Below, in pieces: positions 1 to 5,998 of a DNA stretch of 10,910 nucleotides (its first letter is position 1; every line of letters starts with the position of its first letter). This stretch comes from Gelria sp. (GTDB lineage Bacteria > Bacillota > Syntrophomonadia > Syntrophomonadales > Syntrophomonadaceae). Under the pieces are notes generated by a model. The model was not told the origin of the DNA, searched no databases, and saw only the letters and a program-made list of their open reading frames with translations. The translations under genes and the position numbers were made by a program. Location of the stretch: positions 1 to 10,910 of the forward strand of contig DUMX01000043.1 of NCBI GenBank assembly GCA_012839665.1. The letters run 5' to 3'.

Positions 1-155
1 TAAGAATTACCGTCGAAATACCCCGCATTCTCCTCTGTTAGCCATTCGTAGGCACTAAGCACATATACCCTTTCGCTATCCTTAATAAAAATATAATAAA
101 ATTCAGTGTTAATCTGTTCCCGAAGGGTCTGTGTTATCTGTGTCTATTTCCGTAT
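1..155. repeat. Left-edge non-genic stretch with repeat-like sequence
   Basis: No gene with a start and ribosome site is visible here. On the plus strand, two related copies, GTGTTAATCTGT (about 107-118) and GTGTTATCTGTG (about 131-142), flank a CCCGAAGGG core. This resembles the AT-rich 'GTGTTAATCTGTGT' sequences dispersed in intergenic regions of many environmental bacterial genomes; that resemblance is from memory and untested. The minus strand has one frame open from about 143 to the left edge, but it follows a TAG and has no credible start with a Shine-Dalgarno site. It may be part of the repeat or a decayed gene continuing outside the window. Confidence 0.35.
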
Positions 156-1106
156 TTATTCTCTCTCAAAACTATCAACGTGTACAGTTGTAGAGGAGGC
201 AAATAACTTTTCATTAATTCTATTTTCCACCTCATCGGCAATATCGTGTGCCCTAAGTAGTGAAAGGTTCTTATCTACCTCGATATGAAGTATTATTATT
301 TTGTTGGCACCATAATCATGGATGCTAATATCATGAGTAGCCAAAACCCCCGGTATGGACAAAGCTAAACCGTTAACCTCCTCTACCTGATGCGGGTCAT
401 TTTCACCAATTATCTTGGAACTGGATTCCCTGAAGATTTCTATCGCAGTCCAGATAATAAGACCCGATACACAGAAGCCTAGTATGGCGTCTACCCGATA
501 ATAGCCGAATTGGGAAGCCAGAATAGCTATTGCTACCAATACAGAAGCTATAGCATCAGTACGGTGGTGCCAGGCATCAGCTATCAGGGTAGATGAAGAA
601 ATTCTCTGTCCCAAATCAATAGAGAAACGAGACATCAGCTCTTTAAACAGTCCGGCTAGTAACATTATCACAACGACAAGATAACTTCCGGCCACCGGAG
701 TGTTAGCAATTAAGCGTTTATAGGAATCTATTCCAAATTTAACTCCTACTGCGGCCAAAAGTATTGAAATAATCAGGGTGGCGATAAACTCAATACGGCC
801 ATGACCATGTGGATGTTCTTCATCAGCAGGCAGGGCGGCAAGCTTAAAACCAGCAATTACCACTATTGAGGTTATAACATCAGAAGCGGTATGGACAGCA
901 TCAGCAATCAGTGAGATACTATTGACCATAACCCCCAGAATCCCTTTAATAATCGCCAAAAAGAAATTACCCGCTATGCTGAACCAGGCCTCCAGGTAAG
1001 CCACCTGTTTCCTGTGTTCGGGGTCACTAATAGTACCTTGTGCAGGTACTCCCTTAAGAGTTTTAGTTATCATGAAATTAGAAAAAGAAGTAGTCAATCG
1101 GTCCAA
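156..1106 (-). CDS. Cation diffusion facilitator (CDF) family metal exporter, probably Ni/Co or Zn/Co
   Basis: This is a proton-coupled exporter of divalent metal in the cytoplasmic membrane. Numbered from the TTG at 1106 (316 aa), it has the CDF core of about six membrane helices from residue 38 to 223. Two HxxxD metal-site motifs are visible: H72/D76 in helix 2 (DAVHTASD) and H180/D184 in helix 5 (DAWHHRTD). The short His-rich loop DEEHPHGHGR follows helix 2. A C-terminal cytoplasmic domain carries a terminal HxD (TVHVDSF), as in YiiP-type dimerization domains. HxxxD in both helices is the pattern of Zn/Co-type rather than Mn-type members. Length is normal. The TTG is chosen because AGGGAG at 1120-1115 lies 8 bases upstream. 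The GTG at 1115 overlaps that site, and the ATG at 1073 has no Shine-Dalgarno sequence. The leader carries a NiCo riboswitch, which points to nickel/cobalt detoxification. Confidence 0.93.
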   Translation of the reverse strand: MDRLTTSFSNFMITKTLKGVPAQGTISDPEHRKQVAYLEAWFSIAGNFFLAIIKGILGVMVNSISLIADAVHTASDVITSIVVIAGFKLAALPADEEHPHGHGRIEFIATLIISILLAAVGVKFGIDSYKRLIANTPVAGSYLVVVIMLLAGLFKELMSRFSIDLGQRISSSTLIADAWHHRTDAIASVLVAIAILASQFGYYRVDAILGFCVSGLIIWTAIEIFRESSSKIIGENDPHQVEEVNGLALSIPGVLATHDISIHDYGANKIIILHIEVDKNLSLLRAHDIADEVENRINEKLFASSTTVHVDSFERE

Positions 1107-1148
1107 AATTAACACTCCCTATGCAATAATCTATTCTATTCTTAAGTT

Positions 1149-1198
1149 AAAAAAATTACCGTTAGACTGTTAATTTGCATAATAGTCCCACGGTAATT
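1149..1198 (-). terminator. Intrinsic terminator, expression platform of the CDF riboswitch
   Basis: Read on the minus strand, AATTACCGT (1198-1190) pairs perfectly with ACGGTAATT (1162-1154). A 2x2 internal loop and an inner GACT/AGTC stem (1187-1184 with 1168-1165) extend the hairpin, and the stem runs into seven U residues (1155-1149). It lies between the aptamer and the CDF ribosome site. Its 5' arm reuses the P4 loop and 3' strand, the conserved UGGGAC and part of P1, so aptamer folding and termination exclude each other. Confidence 0.85.
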
Positions 1199-1250
1199 CC
1201 GCTGCCCACAGGGGCCCGGCTAAAGAGCCTGACCAGATTATTTAATTTAT
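1172..1250 (-). ncRNA. NiCo riboswitch (czcD motif) aptamer
   Basis: The minus-strand leader shows the NiCo consensus blocks in order: CAGG (1231-1228), AGCCGGG (1221-1215), GGCA (1206-1203) and UGGGAC (1190-1185). Four short helices fit. P1 is AUAAU/AUUAU (1241-1237 with 1183-1179) plus an outer AAUU/AAUU. P2 is GCU/AGC with a CUUU loop. P3 is GCCC/GGGC with a CUGU loop. P4 is CGG/CCG with an AAUUA loop. The known family senses Ni2+ and Co2+ cooperatively and sits upstream of CDF exporters, as here. Ligand binding should block the overlapping terminator and turn the gene on. P2 and P4 are unusually short. The assignment rests on remembered consensus plus context, not on a covariance-model search. 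Confidence 0.8.
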
Positions 1251-1258
1251 TGTATTTG

Positions 1259-1288
1259 ATTATAGCAAAAAGTATACATATATGGCAA
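1259..1288 (-). promoter_or_regulatory. Sigma-A promoter of the riboswitch-CDF transcript
   Basis: Read on the minus strand, TTGCCA (1288-1283, 5/6 match to TTGACA) is separated by 18 bases from a perfect TATAAT (1264-1259). This predicts a start near 1252-1250, immediately before the P1 strand of the aptamer. Confidence 0.8.
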
Positions 1289-1319
1289 GAAGTAAACAAG
1301 AAGACAGGATTTTTTTACG

Positions 1320-1335
1320 GTATAGATTTCTATAC
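1320..1335. promoter_or_regulatory. Perfect palindrome upstream of degV, candidate operator
   Basis: GTATAGA-TT-TCTATAC is a perfect 7-bp inverted repeat with a 2-bp centre. It lies about 70 bases upstream of the DegV start and overlaps a possible -10 (TATACT, 1331-1336). No convincing -35 accompanies it, so the exact promoter is unclear. The dyad could bind a dimeric repressor. Confidence 0.35.
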
Positions 1336-1405
1336 TTAAAACTTATAAAGGAGTTTCTTAAAAGATATAGAATACTAAATCATCAAAATTAGGAGGTTTT
1401 ATCAA

Positions 1406-2263
1406 GTGGCAACAAAAATATTAAGTGATAGTACAGCATATATTGATTTAGAAACGCAAAGGGAACTGGATATTACAATAATTCCCTTGAGTGTTCATTT
1501 TAAGGATGAATCTTTTAAGGAAACGAAAGTTGATTATGATTACTTTTATAACAAAATCGAAAGCACCGGATGCATTCCTACTTCTTCGCAACCTTCACTG
1601 GGAGAGATTCATGAAATCTTCCGGCAAATAGTTTCCCGGGGAGATAAAATTCTGGGTATCTTTATTTCATCAGCTATGAGTGGCACCTGGGCTACAGCAT
1701 TGAAAGCCAAAGAATTGACTTTACAAGAATTCCCGGAAGCACAAATAGAAATTATGGATTCTTACACCAATTGCATGGCTATGGGTTTACAAGTTTTGGC
1801 GGCGGCCCGTATAGCCCATGCGGGGGAGAGTTTTAAAGCAGTCTTAGAGGCTGCTCAGCAGACGCGTGACCGGGTGAGGTTCTACTTTGTGCCCGAAACT
1901 TTAGAATATCTAAAAAAAGGCGGGCGCATAGGAACGGCCTCTGCTTTACTGGGTTCGCTATTAAATATCCGGCCTATATTAACGGTAGATATGAAAAAGG
2001 GTATGACTCATCTTCTGGAAAAAGCCCGCGGTACTGCCAGGGCTCTTAAGCGCATGTTAGAACTAATGGAAGAGGACCATAAAAAATACGGTTTAAAAGA
2101 AATTATAGTTCATCATATTAATGCTCCGGAAAAAGCTCATAAGCTCAGGCAAACCCTGATTGACCGTTATGCTGTACCAGTTAGTATTATTTCCATTGGT
2201 CCGGTAATAGGATTGCATACCGGATTGGGAACAGTAGGGTTTGTATATTGCACTCAATCATAA
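1406..2263 (+). CDS. DegV family (FakB-like) fatty-acid-binding protein
   Basis: DegV/FakB proteins hold a fatty acid while the kinase FakA phosphorylates it, feeding exogenous fatty acid into phospholipid synthesis; others have unknown lipid ligands. At 285 aa the length is normal for the family. Visible motifs are an N-terminal SDST (residues 7-10), TSSQPS (59-64), SSAMSGT (88-94), the signature block around KKGGRIG (about 170-176, with Arg174), and a C-terminal His (about 271) in GLHTGLGTVG, equivalent to the conserved head-group region. The start is GTG with AGGAGG at 1391-1396, 9 bases upstream. No fakA-like gene is in the window, and the protein has no membrane segment or signal peptide. 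The gene is divergent from the CDF gene and 142 bases or more from the chemoreceptors, so it is probably transcribed alone. Confidence 0.92.
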   Translation: MATKILSDSTAYIDLETQRELDITIIPLSVHFKDESFKETKVDYDYFYNKIESTGCIPTSSQPSLGEIHEIFRQIVSRGDKILGIFISSAMSGTWATALKAKELTLQEFPEAQIEIMDSYTNCMAMGLQVLAAARIAHAGESFKAVLEAAQQTRDRVRFYFVPETLEYLKKGGRIGTASALLGSLLNIRPILTVDMKKGMTHLLEKARGTARALKRMLELMEEDHKKYGLKEIIVHHINAPEKAHKLRQTLIDRYAVPVSIISIGPVIGLHTGLGTVGFVYCTQS

Positions 2264-2357
2264 GACAACTGGCAAACACAAAAGCTTATTTTCTGGAATT
2301 TAAACATGTAACATATTTACTTTTATAGCAATGTCTGCTTACTTTTTTGTTAGGATA

Positions 2358-2366
2358 TGTTAATAT
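2358..2366 (+). promoter_or_regulatory. Candidate extended -10 promoter of the chemoreceptor pair
   Basis: TGtTAATAT at 2358-2366 matches an extended -10 (TGnTATAAT) with one central mismatch, about 55 bases before the first chemoreceptor start. The -35 (CTTACT, 2338-2343) is weak. A 5-bp dyad (GATAT-GTTA-ATATC) overlaps it. No sigma-D (flagellar) type promoter was recognised. Confidence 0.35.
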
Positions 2367-2420
2367 CTAAGGTATGGTAATGTTTCCTTATAGTGGATTC
2401 AAGAGGTGAAACTATATATT

Positions 2421-3731
2421 ATGGATAGTCAAGTGGATAGCCAAGAACAGGTACGGCAAATATCCAAATCCTATTCCATTTCAACGATATTTTGGTGTGC
2501 CTTTCTTGCTGCTCCTTTCGGTTTACTTAACGCCTGGCTGCTAGGATTAACTGGAGTGAAGGCTTGGACAATTCAATATCTAGGAGGGGCATTTGGTGGA
2601 CTATTGGTCGGTTTCCTGGCTACTTTAATTAATAAAAAGAGATTTTTTATACCTATTGCTTCCATGGTAGAGTACGTGAGGGGAATTGAGCAAGGAAATC
2701 TGGATGCCAGGCTAAAGGGCCTTGATTATGGGGTTATGGATACCATACGGGTAGCTTTTGACAAGATGGGGGATGGTATCACTACCCTCGTGCTTACTAC
2801 CAGGCAAAGGATTGTGGAGACGGAAACAATAAGAGACGAAATAGTTGAGCAGGTTAGCAACTGTAACATACAGGCCCATGAAGTTGCTTCGGCTATTATG
2901 CAAATAGCTACTGGATGCAGTGACCAGGCGGATGTAGTGCAGAAGATTGTGGGTGAGGTTGGAAGCATAGCACAATTGGTAGAAGATATGGCTAATAGCA
3001 GCAATGAAACTGCTTCAGATTTACAGTCTGTCGGTTTTATGGCTCAAGAAGAGCTACAAGCCATAGAACAGCAAAAAGCACACATGTTGGAAAACCGGCA
3101 AGTAATAGAAAAAATGAGTGCGGCTGTAAATGAATTGCAAATTAAGAGCAGTGAAATCAAAACTATAATGGATGTTATTACTGATATTGCCGCTCAAACT
3201 AACCTGTTAGCTCTTAATGCATCCATTGAAGCAGCACGTAGCGGAGATAGTGGTAAAGGTTTTCAAGTAGTAGCCGAGGAGGTCAGAAAACTGGCTCAAG
3301 CTTCAGGAGAAGCGGCCTACGAGATAGGCCAGTTGGCAGGCAATATCCAGGTTAGCATAGTGCAGGTAATTAATGAAACCAATGCTAATAAGCTGGCTGT
3401 TGCCGCTCAAGAGAAGGCTATGGAGGAAAGCCAGCAGTATATTACTCTGGTAGCAAACAACTTCAGCGACATAACTCGTGACATGGAAAGTGTTACTACC
3501 AGTTGCCAGGATATTAGCCGGGCAGTTGATGAGGTAACAGCTACCGCACAAGGAACTGATATCATAACTCAAGAAAGTAGTGCTCGAGCCCAGGAGATAG
3601 CTATAATTGCAGAGCAACAGGCTGCTTACATGCAGTCTTTGCATAATGAAATAATGCGATTTGATGCTATGTTTGCAGGTCTTAAAAATGCAGTAGAGAG
3701 ATTTAAGACAGGCCAAATTCAGGTAGAATAA
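2421..3731 (+). CDS. Methyl-accepting chemotaxis protein without periplasmic sensor domain (first of tandem pair)
   Basis: This is a chemoreceptor signalling to CheA/CheW at the membrane. It has 436 aa from the ATG at 2421. Two hydrophobic helices (about 20-42 and 51-70) are joined by only about eight residues, so no extracellular ligand domain exists. A HAMP-like region follows (about 74-122), then the long coiled-coil signalling domain. The hairpin tip (about 250-290) reads DIAAQTNLLALNASIEAARS and continues to VVAEEVRKLA. Tip variants relative to its neighbour are NAS for NAA and SGDSG for AGERG. An upstream in-frame GTG at 2406 is rejected because it lies inside the Shine-Dalgarno sequence AGAGGTG, which serves the ATG 12 bases downstream. 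The next gene starts 17 bases after the stop, so the pair is surely cotranscribed. No che genes are in the window. Confidence 0.9.
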   Translation: MDSQVDSQEQVRQISKSYSISTIFWCAFLAAPFGLLNAWLLGLTGVKAWTIQYLGGAFGGLLVGFLATLINKKRFFIPIASMVEYVRGIEQGNLDARLKGLDYGVMDTIRVAFDKMGDGITTLVLTTRQRIVETETIRDEIVEQVSNCNIQAHEVASAIMQIATGCSDQADVVQKIVGEVGSIAQLVEDMANSSNETASDLQSVGFMAQEELQAIEQQKAHMLENRQVIEKMSAAVNELQIKSSEIKTIMDVITDIAAQTNLLALNASIEAARSGDSGKGFQVVAEEVRKLAQASGEAAYEIGQLAGNIQVSIVQVINETNANKLAVAAQEKAMEESQQYITLVANNFSDITRDMESVTTSCQDISRAVDEVTATAQGTDIITQESSARAQEIAIIAEQQAAYMQSLHNEIMRFDAMFAGLKNAVERFKTGQIQVE

Positions 3732-3748
3732 CGGAGGAGGGTATGGAA

Positions 3749-5047
3749 ATGAATACTGGTAATAAGGAAATAAAAAAAATAGCCCGTAACTATACCTTAA
3801 AAACAATGGCCTTTTCCTCCGTAACTGCTGGTATTATCGTGGGCTTATTACTGGCATATCTGGCAGATTGTTTTAATGTGCGGGGCCTGATGATATCTTT
3901 TTTCTCTGCTTGGTTAGCCGGTGCGGTAGTAGCGTGGATATCGACTACTAATAATTCCAGGAAGTTTATATATCCTACCTGGTCACTGGTTGAACAGTCG
4001 AATTTGATTGCCAAGGGAGATCTTACTGCTGAAGTACCGTTGAATCAACCCATGGGTCAACTAGCCTTGATGCGTGATGTTTTTAACCATATGGCAGCAG
4101 AACTAAGGTTTATTGGTAGCCAGATTAAAGAAGCCGGTGTTCAAATTAATTTTTCCTCAGCAGAAGCAGTAAAAATTGCCGACAATACTTCGCAGAGCAT
4201 AAATACTATGACTAATCTTATTGACCAGATTGCTCGGGGAGCTAATGAGCAGGCAGTAAATATGCAAGTAACATCTGAATCTGCCGCGTTTATGGCTAAT
4301 TTAGCCCGGCAAGTGGAGCAGAACTTCTCGGTTGTTGCTGAGCATACTGAACAAACCGAGGCCGTAGTAGCCGACGGGTTAAATAATGCTAGTTTTCAAA
4401 GGCAAAAGGTTACTGAAAGTATGACCTCTATTGCTCGGGTAAGTGAATCTATAGAAGAGTTAGAAGAGAAATCCGCTATGATAGGACAGATTGTTACTGT
4501 TATAACTGATATTGCCAGCCAGACTAATTTATTGGCTTTAAATGCAGCTATTGAAGCTGCCCGGGCCGGTGAAAGGGGACGCGGTTTTGCAGTAGTAGCG
4601 GAAGAGGTGCGGAAATTAGCAGAGGAAACATCCACTACTGCTCAGAGTATATATGGATTGATAGGGGATATACAGAATAGCACTATTCAGGTAGTAGAGG
4701 ATGTAGCATCGGCTCGAGAAGCCTTAGAAAATCAGACTGATGCAGTCTTAAATAATGAAAAACTATTACTGCGGTTGAAGGAATATATAATTCCAGTTAG
4801 CCAGCAAATTCAAAGAATAGCTAATGCCAGTCAGGAAATTACTCAGAGTACCGATAGCATTAATACTGAAATGGGGAATATTGCAGCAGTTAGCCAGGAA
4901 ACGGCAGCAGCTACTCAGGAAATACTAGCTTCAACCGAGGAACAGTCCAGAAATATTGATAATATGATGCAAGGGGTTAAAGAAATGTCCCTGCTGGCTG
5001 AAAAGCTAGAAAAGCAAGCAAGTATCATAAAACTACCCAGTCAATAA
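3749..5047 (+). CDS. Methyl-accepting chemotaxis protein without periplasmic sensor domain (second of tandem pair)
   Basis: This chemoreceptor paralogue has the same design as its upstream neighbour: two membrane helices (about 18-39 and 46-66) with a very short loop, HAMP-like region (about 72-122), and cytoplasmic signalling domain. The tip falls at the same residue number (about 255-290) and is canonical: DIASQTNLLALNAAIEAARA followed by GFAVVAEEVRKLAEET. A typical C-terminal methylation-region sequence, QETAAATQEI, is present (near residue 390). I prefer the ATG at 3749 (432 aa) because GGAGGAGG (3733-3740) is 8 bases upstream of it. The ATG at 3743 is only 2 bases from that site. The matched lengths suggest an ancestral duplication. 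Divergent N-termini and tips suggest they are not interchangeable, and they may form mixed arrays. The signal sensed cannot be told from sequence. Confidence 0.92.
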   Translation: MNTGNKEIKKIARNYTLKTMAFSSVTAGIIVGLLLAYLADCFNVRGLMISFFSAWLAGAVVAWISTTNNSRKFIYPTWSLVEQSNLIAKGDLTAEVPLNQPMGQLALMRDVFNHMAAELRFIGSQIKEAGVQINFSSAEAVKIADNTSQSINTMTNLIDQIARGANEQAVNMQVTSESAAFMANLARQVEQNFSVVAEHTEQTEAVVADGLNNASFQRQKVTESMTSIARVSESIEELEEKSAMIGQIVTVITDIASQTNLLALNAAIEAARAGERGRGFAVVAEEVRKLAEETSTTAQSIYGLIGDIQNSTIQVVEDVASAREALENQTDAVLNNEKLLLRLKEYIIPVSQQIQRIANASQEITQSTDSINTEMGNIAAVSQETAAATQEILASTEEQSRNIDNMMQGVKEMSLLAEKLEKQASIIKLPSQ

Positions 5048-5059
5048 GTCCGAGGGAAC

Positions 5060-5084
5060 AGCCCCCCGGGTTTATCGGGTTGCT
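5060..5084 (+). terminator. Weak candidate terminator after the chemoreceptor pair
   Basis: AGC/GCT (5060-5062 with 5082-5084) and CCCG/CGGG (5065-5068 with 5076-5079) form an imperfect hairpin with a CC/TT internal mismatch. The sequence after it is T-rich (CTATTATACTTGGTTTTAC) but has no clean T run. It is the only terminator-like structure directly behind the second chemoreceptor. Confidence 0.3.
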
Positions 5085-5151
5085 CTATTATACTTGGTTT
5101 TACTTCGTTTTGCTGTAACCCTTATACCATGAAGAATAAAAGCAAAAGAGT

Positions 5152-5157
5152 TATAAT
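5152..5157 (+). promoter_or_regulatory. Candidate -10 for the GNAT-like gene
   Basis: A perfect TATAAT lies 61 bases before the next start codon. The expected -35 position (5129-5134, ATGAAG) does not match TTGACA, so an activator or chance is possible. If used, transcription would begin at about 5164, directly at the base of the following hairpin. Confidence 0.3.
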
Positions 5158-5164
5158 ATATAAG

Positions 5165-5191
5165 AGCCCCGGTAGCTTTTAATCCGGGGCT
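5165..5191 (+). other. GC-rich 8-bp hairpin in the leader of the GNAT-like gene
   Basis: AGCCCCGG (5165-5172) pairs perfectly with CCGGGGCT (5184-5191) around an 11-base AT-rich loop. It ends 12 bases before the ribosome site. No T run follows on either strand, so it is a poor intrinsic terminator. With the TATAAT at 5152 it would sit at the extreme 5' end of the mRNA, where such hairpins protect against 5'-dependent decay. A decayed terminator of the chemoreceptor operon is the alternative. Confidence 0.5.
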
Positions 5192-5217
5192 ATAATTATG
5201 ATTAGGAAGGTGAAACC

Positions 5218-5823
5218 ATGGACGAACCAGCATGTACAGTTGGGTGTGCAGCGGTTCAAGATATTCCAGTAATGTTGAGTTTTGAAAAGAGGTATTTCGA
5301 TACCTGCTGGCAGTCTAAAACTAATATCCTGAAAAGTTTAATTGAAAAGGATCCCAGGATGTTTCGGTTATGTAAAGTGGATAACAAATTAAAAGGTTTT
5401 TATGGAATACTTCCACTACCGCATAAAACCTGGGAAAAGGTCCTTAAAGGTCAAATTCTCGAGGATGATGCTCTACCCTATTTATTATCATTTGAAGCGC
5501 CTGATGTCTACCTATATATTTATTCGATAGTTGTTGATTTATCAGACAAGTGCCATAAATCCTACACGCGAGAACTGATACGCGACTTTGCCCGGCATTT
5601 TATCCTGGGACAAAAACGAAAAATGGCAAATATTAAAGCTGTAGGAGCTTTTACAGTTTCCGAAGGTGGTAGACGGATAGCGGAACGCTCCAAGTTCATT
5701 TACAAAGGCAGTTTTTTAGGAAATAATGGACGTTATGTTAGAGCGTATGGAATAAGAAGGGAGAAATTACTGCAGCAGGTCGTAGAAACTAGACAGCAAC
5801 ACACCCAAAAAAGCATTGCCTAA
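5218..5823 (+). CDS. Probable GNAT-fold N-acetyltransferase-like protein, function unknown
   Basis: This is a 201-aa soluble protein with no signal peptide or membrane helix. The layout fits a GNAT fold: an N-terminal helical part with FEKRYF, a strand segment MFRLCKVDNKLKGFYGILPL (residues about 44-63), a central strand with YLYIYSIVVD where GNATs have their beta-4, a basic helix HKSYTRELIRDFARHF, and a late SEGGRRIAERSKFIYKG resembling the 'G...lyeklGF' end of GNAT domains. A clear acetyl-CoA loop (Q/RxxGxG/A) is not seen, so enzyme activity is uncertain. The start is ATG with AGGAAGG (5204-5210) 7 bases upstream. It is a single-gene unit: it has its own leader hairpin before it and a strong terminator after it. 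No substrate can be proposed. Confidence 0.55.
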   Translation: MDEPACTVGCAAVQDIPVMLSFEKRYFDTCWQSKTNILKSLIEKDPRMFRLCKVDNKLKGFYGILPLPHKTWEKVLKGQILEDDALPYLLSFEAPDVYLYIYSIVVDLSDKCHKSYTRELIRDFARHFILGQKRKMANIKAVGAFTVSEGGRRIAERSKFIYKGSFLGNNGRYVRAYGIRREKLLQQVVETRQQHTQKSIA

Positions 5824-5841
5824 AATGTATATCCATTAAAG

Positions 5842-5863
5842 CCCGCTACAAGCGGGTTTTTTT
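5842..5863 (+). terminator. Rho-independent terminator after the GNAT-like gene
   Basis: CCCGCT (5842-5847) pairs perfectly with AGCGGG (5851-5856) across an ACA loop, followed by seven T (5857-5863). It ends the upstream unit about 18 bases after the stop codon and isolates it from the signalling operon. Confidence 0.93.
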
Positions 5864-5893
5864 AATGCGTGGTATTTCCAGCCATTTTTATTG

Positions 5894-5957
5894 AAAAATT
5901 GCAGGAAATAATTAGATTGATAGCGAAAATAAACAATATTGCAAAAATTCAGGAAAT
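5894..5957. repeat. Imperfect direct repeat in the kinase upstream region
   Basis: AAAAATTGCAGGAAAT (5894-5909) recurs as AAAAATTCAGGAAAT (5943-5957), differing by one base gain or loss, about 49 bases apart. It lies between the terminator and the kinase start, so the copies could be regulator half-sites. No good sigma-A promoter was recognised in this leader. Confidence 0.3.
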
Positions 5958-5981
5958 TCATTGAGGGGTGAGGTTTATAGC

Positions 5982-5991
5982 GGGGGGGGGG
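5982..5991 (+). repeat. G10 homopolymer just upstream of the kinase start
   Basis: Ten consecutive G residues end 7 bases before the GTG start. The tract sits where the Shine-Dalgarno sequence should be, and the only other candidate (AAGGTG, 5994-5999) overlaps the start codon. Homopolymers of this length are prone to slipped-strand change. Because TAA at 5993-5995 stops the kinase frame, changes here would alter initiation or spacing, not fuse an upstream frame. Confidence 0.6.
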
Positions 5992-5998
5992 ATAAGGT

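Noticed and set aside
106..288. 60-aa plus-strand open frame at the left end
   Set aside because: It runs antisense through the 3' end of the CDF gene, has no ribosome site and shows no family-like motif.
1185..1250. Cobalamin or TPP riboswitch upstream of the CDF gene
   Set aside because: The GC-rich blocks look suggestive on the plus strand, but the required boxes are missing. The minus strand fits the NiCo motif with correct gene context.
2712..3004. Two minus-strand open frames inside the first chemoreceptor
   Set aside because: They are antisense shadows of a clearly coding receptor, with low-complexity Ser/Thr/Cys-rich translations and no start context.
3303..3806. 167-aa minus-strand open frame across the two chemoreceptors
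   Set aside because: It is antisense to the coding sequence and spans the gene junction; its aromatic-rich composition is typical of noise.
5165..5191. Calling the GC-rich hairpin a rho-independent terminator
   Set aside because: The stem is perfect but no T run follows on either strand, so it was listed as a leader hairpin.
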